Below are positions 53,298-61,173 of a stretch of 64,000 nt of DNA, piece by piece (the first letter of the stretch is position 1; every line of letters starts with the position of its first letter). Both the position numbers and the translations under genes were made by a program. The notes beneath the pieces were generated by a model, which made no database searches, was not told where the DNA came from, and saw only the letters and a program-made list of their open reading frames with translations. Origin of the DNA: Streptomyces sp. NBRC 109706 (lineage in GTDB: Bacteria > Actinomycetota > Actinomycetes > Streptomycetales > Streptomycetaceae); NCBI RefSeq assembly GCF_000974485.1, contig NZ_BBOM01000014.1, positions 1-64,000 of the forward strand. The letters are read 5' to 3'.

Positions 53298-54337
53298 CGG
53301 CGTTCCAGCACGGCGGCGTAGCCGCGTGGCGTCAGCGCCAGCACGGCGCCGGCGACGGCGGCGCGGCGGGCGCCGGCCCGCCACAGCGCCGCCAACTCCC
53401 GGGCCCGTACCGACCGGCGGGCGAGCCGCACGGCGGCCCCCACGTCCTGCCGGAGGCCGTCTGGCACGCCGTCGGCGCTGCCGCGCGCCGCCGCGAGGGA
53501 GCGCAGCGCCATATTGGCGACGGGCAGCAGCACCCCGTCGTAGCGGTAGCGGGTGTAGGTGCTCCGCCAGCGCCCCGCGCGGTCGTCGCCCAGCAGTCCG
53601 GCGCGCGTCAACTCGGCGCGCACCAGGGCCTCCTGGGCGAACAGGTCGAGGGTGTGCGGGCCGAAGCGGCGGGAGAGGGACGCCTCGTTGGTGGTGTAGT
53701 GGTACAGCGGCTCGTCCACCAGCGCCACGGTCCTGGTGCGCAGGGCCAGCCGCAGCAGCACCGGAAGGTCCTCGTAGGCCATGCCCTCGGGGAAGCGGAC
53801 GCCGTCCAGCAGATCGCGGCGCACCAGTTTGTTGCAGGCGTATCCCCTGGCCTCGTTGACCAGGATGCGGCGGGCGTACTCCTCGCCCGGGCAGGCCGGT
53901 TCGGGGGAGGACGGTTCGACGACGCCGGTGCGCCGTCCTTCGCGGGTGACCAGCGCGGTGCGGGCGACGGCCAGTGCCGCGTCGTGCTCGACGATCGCCG
54001 CGCGCAGCAGTTCGACGAACCGGGGGTCGGCGGTGTCGTCGGAGTCGCAGAACCACACCAGATCGGTGTCCAGGGCGTCCAGTCCGGTGTTGCGGGCGGC
54101 GGAGAGGCCACGGTTGCGCGGATGGGTGATCAGGGTCACGGGCAGTCCGTGTGCGCGGGCGGCGTCCAGCGCGACCGCGACGGACCGGTCGCCGCCCCGG
54201 TCGTCCACCAGGACGACCCGGTCGGGGCGGACGGTCTGCGCGGCGAGGGCGGCTACGGTGTCGGCGACAAAGCGTTCCACCCGGTACAGCGGCACGACCA
54301 CCCCGACGCTGGGGGCGGGTCGGTTGGCGGCGCTCAT
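53294..54337 (-). CDS. Glycosyltransferase family 2 (GT-A), 347 aa
   Basis: The N-terminal GT-A fold begins VGVVVPLYRVERFVADTVAA. The DXD-type metal site is LVWFCDSDDTADPRF, preceded by NRGLSAARNTGLDAL. The C-terminal half has the helix-rich tail of capsule/teichoic-type transferases (MAYEDLPVLLRLALRTRTVA). ATG 54337 has aggagg close by and overlaps the flippase stop. Confidence 0.92.
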   Translation of the reverse strand: MSAANRPAPSVGVVVPLYRVERFVADTVAALAAQTVRPDRVVLVDDRGGDRSVAVALDAARAHGLPVTLITHPRNRGLSAARNTGLDALDTDLVWFCDSDDTADPRFVELLRAAIVEHDAALAVARTALVTREGRRTGVVEPSSPEPACPGEEYARRILVNEARGYACNKLVRRDLLDGVRFPEGMAYEDLPVLLRLALRTRTVALVDEPLYHYTTNEASLSRRFGPHTLDLFAQEALVRAELTRAGLLGDDRAGRWRSTYTRYRYDGVLLPVANMALRSLAAARGSADGVPDGLRQDVGAAVRLARRSVRARELAALWRAGARRAAVAGAVLALTPRGYAAVLERR

Positions 54338-55641
54338 CGTTCGCCTCCTGTCGGGGTGGCGGCCCTGGCCTCGTCGACGGTGGCGCCCACCGTCGCCGGC
54401 AGGTCCTCCGCCGGCCCGGTGAGTTCGCGGTACAGCCGCAGACAGGGCGCGGCCAGGAGCAGCGCGCAGGCGCCTTCGACGACGAGGTAGACGACGCCGA
54501 CGCCGGTCAGCCCCCAGCGGGGCACGGCCCACAGCGCGCCGGCGGTGATGCCGACAGCCGAGGCGCACTGGACGGCGACGGCCAGGCGTTGGCGGCGGAC
54601 GATCCGGCTGAGCGTGCCGTAGAGGAAGACCACGCCCTGCAGGGCGAACGCCACCGCCATCAGCAGCAGCAGCGTGGTGGCGGCGGACGCGTAGGCGGGT
54701 GAGACCAGGTGGAGCAGGAACGGGCCGGCGCCGGCCAGGCCGAGGCCGCCGACGGCGCCGACGGCGGCGACCAGCCGCACCAGCCGGCGGGTGAGGGGCG
54801 GGACCTGGCGCGGTTCCTGGGAGGCCGCCGCCACATAGGACGACATCACCGCCGCGTACAGGGTGCCCACGGCGGTGCACAGCGACCACGCCAGGTTGAA
54901 ATAGGCGTTCTGGCTGGCCCCCAGTCGGGCCAGCACCAGCAGGGGCAGCACCATCGGCACGGCGAGGGCCACGATCATCAGCGTGAACGAGGCGCCCTGG
55001 AAGGCCAGTAGCTCGCGCGGCGGCGGCAGGGTCGGGGCGCCGGCGCGTTCCCGCACGGTGCGGGAACGCAGCGCGGCGACCACGGTGGTGAGCGCGGCCG
55101 CGGCGGCGACCACGGCCCAGGATCCGCTGAGCGCCAGCGCGCCCGAGCCGGCCAGCAGCACCACGGGGGCGAGTTTGACCACGGCGGTGACGATGTTCTT
55201 GGTGGCGGCCCAGGTCGCGCGGCCCAGGCCGGTGCACACCGGGTCGACCAGCGCGTAGAGCGCGAAGGCGGCGACGATCCCGGGGAACACCCAGCGCTGC
55301 GCCGGGTCGTCCACCAGCCGGTCGGCCTGGCCGACCGCGACGAACACGGTGCCCAGCAGCACCCCGACGCCGCCGACCAGGGCCAGGCCGGCGACGATGT
55401 GCTGCCGGGTCCGGCCGCCGGATCCGGCGAGGAACCGCTCGTAGCTGCCGCCCAGGGAGAGGCAGGCCAGGGTGCCGAGGAGGGTGGCGGTGGTGACGGT
55501 GGCGGAGGCGCGGCCCACCGTCTCCGTCGCGAAGTACCGTTCGGCGAGGCCCCAGTAGACCAGCCCCAACACCCCGGTGAGTGCCGAACTCACCATCAGG
55601 GCGAGGGCGTTGACTCCCATGCCGGGCGCGCTTCGGGTCAC
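54334..55641 (-). CDS. Wzx-like polysaccharide flippase, 435 aa
   Basis: Twelve or so membrane helices are arranged as in oligosaccharide flippases of the MATE/MOP superfamily: ALALMVSSALTGVLGLVYWG, IVAGLALVGGVGVLLGTVFV, FQGASFTLMIVALAVPMVLP, LLLLMAVAFALQGVVFLYGT. It would flip a lipid-linked glycan built by the neighbouring transferases across the membrane. GTG 55641 overlaps the previous stop. Confidence 0.88.
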   Translation of the reverse strand: MTRSAPGMGVNALALMVSSALTGVLGLVYWGLAERYFATETVGRASATVTTATLLGTLACLSLGGSYERFLAGSGGRTRQHIVAGLALVGGVGVLLGTVFVAVGQADRLVDDPAQRWVFPGIVAAFALYALVDPVCTGLGRATWAATKNIVTAVVKLAPVVLLAGSGALALSGSWAVVAAAAALTTVVAALRSRTVRERAGAPTLPPPRELLAFQGASFTLMIVALAVPMVLPLLVLARLGASQNAYFNLAWSLCTAVGTLYAAVMSSYVAAASQEPRQVPPLTRRLVRLVAAVGAVGGLGLAGAGPFLLHLVSPAYASAATTLLLLMAVAFALQGVVFLYGTLSRIVRRQRLAVAVQCASAVGITAGALWAVPRWGLTGVGVVYLVVEGACALLLAAPCLRLYRELTGPAEDLPATVGATVDEARAATPTGGER

Positions 55642-57965
55642 GAGGCGGGTTTCCCTTCGTGTGGGACGTGTCGCCGGTCCTCTCCCCTGACGGCGGACCG
55701 TTCGACCCACCGCCGGCTGCGTCCGAGGGCCCGGCGGGAGCGCAGATAAGTCCATGGGCCCGCGACGATGCCGCGCAGCTCGGTGCGGCCGAGCGCGGCG
55801 GGGAACGCGGGTGATTTGCCGGCGTTCTTGGTGGATCCGGGGGCCAGCAGCATCCGGGCGGAGGCGGGCGCGCGGGCCAGCAGCCGGGGCAGATGGCGCG
55901 GCCCGGTCAGGGCCAGCTTGGTGACATGGGCGGTGAGCCCGGCGCCGTATCCGTACATCTGGCGGGAGAGTTCGGCGTAGTCGCGCCGGTGGTGGTGGCG
56001 GACGAGGACGCGCGGGTTGTAGACGACCGTGCCGCCGTCGAGGTAGACGGCGCGGAAGACGTCCAGGTCCTCGCCGCCGAGGGTGGGGGTGCCGGGGCCG
56101 AGCGCGGGGTCGAAGCCGCCGAGGGCGCGCAGCGTCTCGGTGCGGAACGCCATCGAGTTGCCGGAGCCGAACTCGCCGGCGGTGTAGGGGAAGGCGGCGC
56201 CCCGGTGGCCGGTGACGGCCGGCTCGGGCGAGCCGGCGGAGCGGGCCAGCCGGTCGAGGGCCGAGCGCAGCGGGGCGTCGGCGCCGCCGGGGGCCCAGAC
56301 GGCGAGCCGGTAGCCCTTCTCGAAGCCGCCCGCTTCCTCGAACCACACCTGGGCCGGGGTGAGCAGTTCGGCGGGGACGACCAGCCCGGTGACGCACCGG
56401 ATCGTCGGGTCGCAGGCGAAGGTGTCGACGGTGTGCCGTGTCCAGTCCGGGTCGGGCAGCGCGTCGTCGTCGGTGAACGCGACCAGCGGGGAGCGCACAT
56501 GGCGCAGCCCGGTGGAGCGCGCCCGGGAGGCGCCGCGCCGTGGCTCGGGCACCACCCGCAGCCGGGGGTCGACCACCTCGGCCAGCAGCCGGGCGACGCC
56601 GCCGCCCTCGGGGTCGTTGTCGACGACGATCAGCTCGCCGAGCGGCCCCTCCTGGTCGAGCAGCGCGGCCACGGCGCGGGGCAGCAGCGGGGTGCGGCCG
56701 AGGGTGGCGAGGACGACGGAGATCCCGTCCGCCGCCCGCGCGGCCGGCGCTGGTTCATCCGGTTCGTCCGGTTCGTCGGGTCCCTCGGGTTGGTCGGTCA
56801 GGTCGGGGCGGGCCCGGTGGACGGCGGCCAGCCACTGGTCGCGGTCCGGACGGGGCGGCAGCGCGTCGAGGCGGAGCTGGGCGAGGGGCCAGCCGCGCCG
56901 GCGCAGCAGCAGATGGGCGCGGCCCTGTTCGGGGACCGGGAGCGGCGCCAGGGGGGCGTCGGGGTCCGGGTCGAGATCGAGGTCGGCCGGGCGCAGCGGG
57001 GTGAAGTCGTCGGGCGGCGGCGGTTCCTGAGGGGCGCGGCGCAGGCGCGCCGTGCCGGTGGCATAGCCGGCGGCCGTGGTGCCGAGGCCGAGCAGTCCGA
57101 CGCCGGCCCGCAGCGGGCCCCAGGGGTCGCCGCGCAGCACCGCGAGGAGATGGCGGGCGGTGCCGCCGGTCACCATCCGCAGCGCGTGCGCCCGTTCGCT
57201 GCGCAGCGCGCCGGCCGCGCCGACGGCCCTGGTCAGGGCCGCCTTGGAAAGCCCCTCGTGCCAGCATCTGCGCACCAGATAGCGGACGGTGGCCCGTTCG
57301 GCGGGGACCTTGTGGTCCACGACGGCGGTGGTGTCGCGCACCACGCGGATGTCGGGCAGGGCGTCGCGGAGGCGGATCGCCAGCTCCGTCTCCTCGCATC
57401 CGGCGGGCAGTTGGGCGGTGCGCCCCAGGCCCTCGGAGAACGGGCCGGCGGATTCCAGCGCGTGCCGGGTGGCGGCCATGCTCGCTCCGATGGGGTTGCG
57501 GATCGGGTCGCCGTCGCCCGGCAGGCCCCGGTAGTCGCAGCCGACGACCCAGCCCAGCTCCTCGGGGAACCAGCGCGGCGGAGCGCACTGCCAGTCGGCG
57601 ACGACCGCGCCGCCGACCATGCCGACCGGCCCCTCGGCCGACTCCCCGGCGGCCGGCGCCAGTCGGCGGCGCAGCGCGGCGAGCCAGCCGGGGCGCGGCA
57701 CCGCGTCGTCGTCCAGGAAGGCCACCAGTTCCGCGGTGCTGTGCCGCACCCCGGTGTTGCGGGCCCCGGACAGCCCGGGGTTGCCCTCGCTCGGCACGAC
57801 GCGTTCGGCGGGCCAGCGCTGTCTGGCCCGGGCCAGCAGTCCCTCCTCGTGGTCGATCACCAGGACGAGTTCGTCCCCGTCGTCGAGCTGTGCGCGGACG
57901 GCCTCGACGGCCTCGCCGAGCGCCGCCCAACGCGCTTGGGTGTAGGCGCAGATGACGACGGCCAT
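55638..57965 (-). CDS. Bifunctional glycosyltransferase with two GT2 domains, 775 aa
   Basis: Two GT-A domains are fused. The first (about 1-290) has VVICAYTQARWAALGEAVEA, SGARNTGVRHSTAELVAFLD with the DDD metal site, and an acceptor region PAGCEETELAIRLRDALP. The second (about 420-720) has ISVVLATLGRTPLLPRAVAA, VAFTDDDALPDPDWTRHTVD and TLGGEDLDVFRAVYLDGGTV. A Pro/Asp-rich linker joins them. Such fusions add two sugars in turn or polymerise a disaccharide. ATG 57965 lacks a clear ribosome binding site and follows a 14-bp hairpin in the 53-base gap to the previous gene. Confidence 0.88.
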   Translation of the reverse strand: MAVVICAYTQARWAALGEAVEAVRAQLDDGDELVLVIDHEEGLLARARQRWPAERVVPSEGNPGLSGARNTGVRHSTAELVAFLDDDAVPRPGWLAALRRRLAPAAGESAEGPVGMVGGAVVADWQCAPPRWFPEELGWVVGCDYRGLPGDGDPIRNPIGASMAATRHALESAGPFSEGLGRTAQLPAGCEETELAIRLRDALPDIRVVRDTTAVVDHKVPAERATVRYLVRRCWHEGLSKAALTRAVGAAGALRSERAHALRMVTGGTARHLLAVLRGDPWGPLRAGVGLLGLGTTAAGYATGTARLRRAPQEPPPPDDFTPLRPADLDLDPDPDAPLAPLPVPEQGRAHLLLRRRGWPLAQLRLDALPPRPDRDQWLAAVHRARPDLTDQPEGPDEPDEPDEPAPAARAADGISVVLATLGRTPLLPRAVAALLDQEGPLGELIVVDNDPEGGGVARLLAEVVDPRLRVVPEPRRGASRARSTGLRHVRSPLVAFTDDDALPDPDWTRHTVDTFACDPTIRCVTGLVVPAELLTPAQVWFEEAGGFEKGYRLAVWAPGGADAPLRSALDRLARSAGSPEPAVTGHRGAAFPYTAGEFGSGNSMAFRTETLRALGGFDPALGPGTPTLGGEDLDVFRAVYLDGGTVVYNPRVLVRHHHRRDYAELSRQMYGYGAGLTAHVTKLALTGPRHLPRLLARAPASARMLLAPGSTKNAGKSPAFPAALGRTELRGIVAGPWTYLRSRRALGRSRRWVERSAVRGEDRRHVPHEGKPAS

Positions 57966-57977
57966 CCGGTCGGTGGC

Positions 57978-58011
57978 GCGCCCGACGCCGCTGGGCCGCG
58001 GCGTCGGGCGC
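57978..58011 (-). terminator. Perfect 14-bp hairpin inside the glycosyltransferase operon
   Basis: GCGCCCGACGCCGC (57978-57991) pairs fully with GCGGCGTCGGGCGC (57998-58011), loop of 6. It fills the gap between the first glycosyltransferase gene and the rest, and may attenuate or process the iron-boxed transcript. Confidence 0.7.
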
Positions 58012-58018
58012 TGGCCGG

Positions 58019-58870
58019 TCAGGGCGCCACCTCGGTGAGCGTGGCGGGGGCGGACACGGCGACGGCGCGGTCGGTGGCGCGCAGCGCCCGCAGCCGGACG
58101 CGGTGCGCGCGGTGTCGGTCGGCGGCGGCGGTCCTGAGGGCGCGCAGCCGGAACCGCTCGCGGAGGATGGTGCGCAGCACCCGCAGCCCGTCGCGGACGG
58201 CGTGCAGATTGGACTCGCCGTGGATGCGGCAGCGTTCGACGCTCGGCACCTCGGTGACCGTGAGGGAGGCGGCCGCGATACGGCAGTTGATGACGGTCTC
58301 TATCTCGAACCCGTCTCCCCAGGGGGTCTCCTCCGGTGGCAGCGTGGTGTCGGGCAGGTCCAGGTAGACCAGGACATCGCGCCAGAAGGCGTTGTAGCCG
58401 TAGCAGAGGTCGGTGTAGCGGGTGCGGTAGAGCGTGTTGACGGCGACGGTGAGCGCCCGGTTGCCGAGGCCGCGCACCACGGTGAGGTCCTCGCTCCCGC
58501 CGTCCGGCAGGTGGCGCGACCCCTTGGCGACATCGGCGCCGGCGACGAGGGTGGCGACCATCGGTTCGATCTCCCCCGGGTCGGCGGATCCGTCGGCGTC
58601 GAACATCACCAGGATGTCGCCGGTGGCGGCCTCGAACCCGCAGGCGAGGGCGTTGCCCTTGCCCTTGCGGGTCTGCTGTACGAGCCGTGCGGTCGGCATC
58701 ACCCGGCGCACCGTCTCGACGGTGTCATCGGCTGAGCCGCCGTCGACCACGATGACCTCGTGGACCGGCGGCAGGGTGGGCAGGACGACTTCCAGATTTC
58801 TGGCCTCGTTGTACGCGGGGACGATGACGCTGACCGTCGGGACGTACGACCCGACGTGGGGGTGCTGCAC
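58019..58870 (-). CDS. Polyprenyl-phosphate glycosyltransferase (GT2, DPM-like), 283 aa
   Basis: The GT-A fold starts VSVIVPAYNEARNLEVVLPT, with VIVVDGGSADDTVETVRR and a metal site LVMFDADGSADPGEIEPM. The acceptor region YTDLCYGYNAFWRDVLVYLD and the FEIETVINCRIA block match enzymes that load a sugar onto a polyprenyl phosphate. No C-terminal membrane helices are seen. GTG 58870 follows ggagg. It is the first gene after the iron box at 58949, so lipid-linked sugar supply appears to be iron-regulated. Confidence 0.9.
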   Translation of the reverse strand: MQHPHVGSYVPTVSVIVPAYNEARNLEVVLPTLPPVHEVIVVDGGSADDTVETVRRVMPTARLVQQTRKGKGNALACGFEAATGDILVMFDADGSADPGEIEPMVATLVAGADVAKGSRHLPDGGSEDLTVVRGLGNRALTVAVNTLYRTRYTDLCYGYNAFWRDVLVYLDLPDTTLPPEETPWGDGFEIETVINCRIAAASLTVTEVPSVERCRIHGESNLHAVRDGLRVLRTILRERFRLRALRTAAADRHRAHRVRLRALRATDRAVAVSAPATLTEVAP

Positions 58871-58948
58871 GGTGCCTCCGTGGCTCGGGAGTCCGAAGAC
58901 CTGGCGCGCGGAGGGCTCCGCGCGCAGGAGGCGAGTGCGGTACTAAGG

Positions 58949-58967
58949 TTAGGTGAGGCTTACCTTA
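58949..58967 (-). promoter_or_regulatory. Iron box in front of the glycosyltransferase operon
   Basis: TTAGGTGAGGCTTACCTTA matches 16 of 19 positions of the DmdR1/IdeR consensus, about 80 bases before the GTG start at 58870. The permease genes on the other side point toward it and end at 59033, so it can only serve the glycosyltransferase side unless a small RNA is made. Confidence 0.85.
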
Positions 58968-59032
58968 TCAAAACTTTATGGGGGTTGTGCTGGCGGCCGT
59001 GTGGAAACCGCACCGAAAAGCCATCTCCTCCC

Positions 59033-60097
59033 TCAACTCCCCCTGGGTCGCCCCCGGTCCACCCACAACAGCCAGGCCAGATAGCCGCCGCCGAGCAGGC
59101 CCGTCAGCACGCCCACGGGCAGCACGATCGGCGCCAGCAGACGCTGCGCGGCCAGATCGCTCGCCACCAGCAGCAGCGCCCCCAGCACGGCGGCGGCCGT
59201 CACCCCGGGGCCGACCCCACGGGTGAGCCGGCGCGCGAGCTGGGGGGCGGCCAGGGCGACAAACGCGATCGGCCCGGCCGCCGCGGTCGCCGCGGCGGTG
59301 AGCGCGACCCCGGTCAGCACCAGCAGCAGCCGCGCCCTGGGGACCCCCACGCCCAGCGCGATCGCCGTGACATCCCCCATCTCCATCATGGTCAGCACCT
59401 GTTGACCCGCCATCGCTACCGGCAGCAGCACCAACAGGGCGCAGGCCAGCGGCAGCGCGTGCTCCCAGCCCCGCCCGTTGAGGCTGCCCACCAGCCAGGT
59501 CTGGGCGGCGGTCGCGTCGCCCAGCGAGGCCCGGGTGAGCAGATAGCCGTTGAACGCGGTGAGCACCGCCGAGACGCCGATGCCGACCAGCACGAACTGA
59601 TGGCCCGTCGCGGATCCGGCGGAGGCCACCAGCGCCAGGACGAGCGCGGCGCACAGCACCCCGCCGGCGACGGAGAACAGCGCCACCGCCAGCGAGCCCC
59701 CGCCGGCGAGCACGATGCCCAGGATGGCGCCGGTCGCCGAGCCGGCCGTGAAGCCCACCACATCGGGGCTGCCCAGCGGGTTGCGGGTCAGGCTCTGGAA
59801 CACCGAGCCCGAGGCGCCGAGCGCCAGCCCGGCCAGCGCGCCCACCACGACCCTGGGCAGCCGGAACTCGACCACCACCAGACGCACGCGCGGATCGCCG
59901 CCCCCACCGGTGCCCGTCACCACCGACCACACCTCGCCCGGCGTGGTCGGCACCTCCCCGACCACCAGGGCGGCGGAGGCCACCACCAGCAGCGCGGCGA
60001 GCAGCAGGACGACCACCGCCGCCTCGCGCGCCCGCGCACCGTCGTAGCGCGGGCGGCGGAACCGGGGCCGGGCGACGGGGCTTTCCCTGGCCGTCAC
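59033..60097 (-). CDS. FecCD-family siderophore ABC permease, second subunit, 354 aa
   Basis: The product has the ten-helix BtuC/FecD layout: FRLPRVVVGALAGLALGASG, SLTRNPLGSPDVVGFTAGSA, VLVGIGVSAVLTAFNGYLLT, and the ATPase-contact segment AAAGPIAFVALAAPQLARRL. It imports ferric siderophore with its partner subunit. GTG 60097 overlaps the stop of the first permease. No ATPase or binding protein is in the window; they may lie beyond the right edge or elsewhere. Confidence 0.93.
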   Translation of the reverse strand: MTARESPVARPRFRRPRYDGARAREAAVVVLLLAALLVVASAALVVGEVPTTPGEVWSVVTGTGGGGDPRVRLVVVEFRLPRVVVGALAGLALGASGSVFQSLTRNPLGSPDVVGFTAGSATGAILGIVLAGGGSLAVALFSVAGGVLCAALVLALVASAGSATGHQFVLVGIGVSAVLTAFNGYLLTRASLGDATAAQTWLVGSLNGRGWEHALPLACALLVLLPVAMAGQQVLTMMEMGDVTAIALGVGVPRARLLLVLTGVALTAAATAAAGPIAFVALAAPQLARRLTRGVGPGVTAAAVLGALLLVASDLAAQRLLAPIVLPVGVLTGLLGGGYLAWLLWVDRGRPRGS

Positions 60098-61173
60098 GCG
60101 GCGGCCCCCCGGCGCCTGGCGCCGCGCTCGGCGCGGCGCACCATGGCGACGAAGAAGGGGCCCCCGATCAGCGCGGCGACGATCCCGACCTCCAACTCCC
60201 CCGGCCGGACGACCACGCGGCCGACCAGATCGGCCGCCACCACCAGCGAGGCGCCCAACAGCCCGGACAGCCACAGCACCCACCGCTCGTCCGAACGGGC
60301 CCAGCGGCGCGCCACATGGGGCACGGTCAGCCCGACGAAGGCGAGCGGTCCCGCGGCGGCCGTCGCGGCACCGCAGAGCAGCGTGATCACCAGCAGCCCG
60401 GCGAGACGGATCGACGTCAGGTTCGCGCCCAGGGTCCGCGCCAGCTCGTCGCCGAGCACCAGCGCGTTCAGGCCCCGGCCGAGCAGCAGCGCCCCGCCGA
60501 TGCCGACCGCGATGAACGGCAGCACGTCCAGCAGCACGTCCGTGCCCCGGCCCTCCAGTGAGCCGACCGCCCAGAACCGGAACTGGTCGAAGGCCCGTGG
60601 CACGGAGAGCACCAGACCATTGGTCAACGCCACCAGCGCGGCGCTGATCGCGGTCCCGGCGAGCACCAGCTTGGTCGGTGAGCCGCCGTCCAGACCACGG
60701 GAGCCGAGCAGATGCACCACCACCGAGGCCAGCGCGGCGCCGGCCATCGCCCACCACACCGTCATCGCGACCGAGGACGCCCAGGACAGCGCGAGCGCCA
60801 CCGCCACCGCGGCGGCCGCCCCGGCGTTCACCCCGAGCAGGCCCGGATCGGCGAGCGGATTGCGGGTCAGCGCCTGCATCACCGCGCCCGCCAGGCCCAG
60901 CGCGGCGCCGACCAGCACGGCCAACACCGTGCGCGGCAGCCGCAGTTCCCACACCAGATCGTGTTCCGCCGCCGTCTCGTCGCCCAGCAGCGCGGCGACC
61001 ACGTCGGCGACCGGCGCCGGCCGGGAGCCGACGAGCACGCCCAGCGCCGTCAGGACCAGCAGCACGACGCCGAACACCACGACCATCCAGGCCGGATGGG
61101 CACGTCGCTCCCCGACCGGGGCGGCCTCGACGGCCCGCCCGGGGGCCTCGGGCGAACGGGGCGGCGCCGTCAT
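60094..61173 (-). CDS. FecCD-family siderophore ABC permease, first subunit, 359 aa
   Basis: The fold and motifs are the same as in its partner: LRLPRTVLAVLVGAALGLAG, ALTRNPLADPGLLGVNAGAA, KLVLAGTAISAALVALTNGL, and AAAGPLAFVGLTVPHVARRW as the ATPase-contact loop. ATG 61173 overlaps the sortase stop (ATGA), an unusual coupling of a transporter to a sortase. Confidence 0.93.
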   Translation of the reverse strand: MTAPPRSPEAPGRAVEAAPVGERRAHPAWMVVVFGVVLLVLTALGVLVGSRPAPVADVVAALLGDETAAEHDLVWELRLPRTVLAVLVGAALGLAGAVMQALTRNPLADPGLLGVNAGAAAAVAVALALSWASSVAMTVWWAMAGAALASVVVHLLGSRGLDGGSPTKLVLAGTAISAALVALTNGLVLSVPRAFDQFRFWAVGSLEGRGTDVLLDVLPFIAVGIGGALLLGRGLNALVLGDELARTLGANLTSIRLAGLLVITLLCGAATAAAGPLAFVGLTVPHVARRWARSDERWVLWLSGLLGASLVVAADLVGRVVVRPGELEVGIVAALIGGPFFVAMVRRAERGARRRGAAA

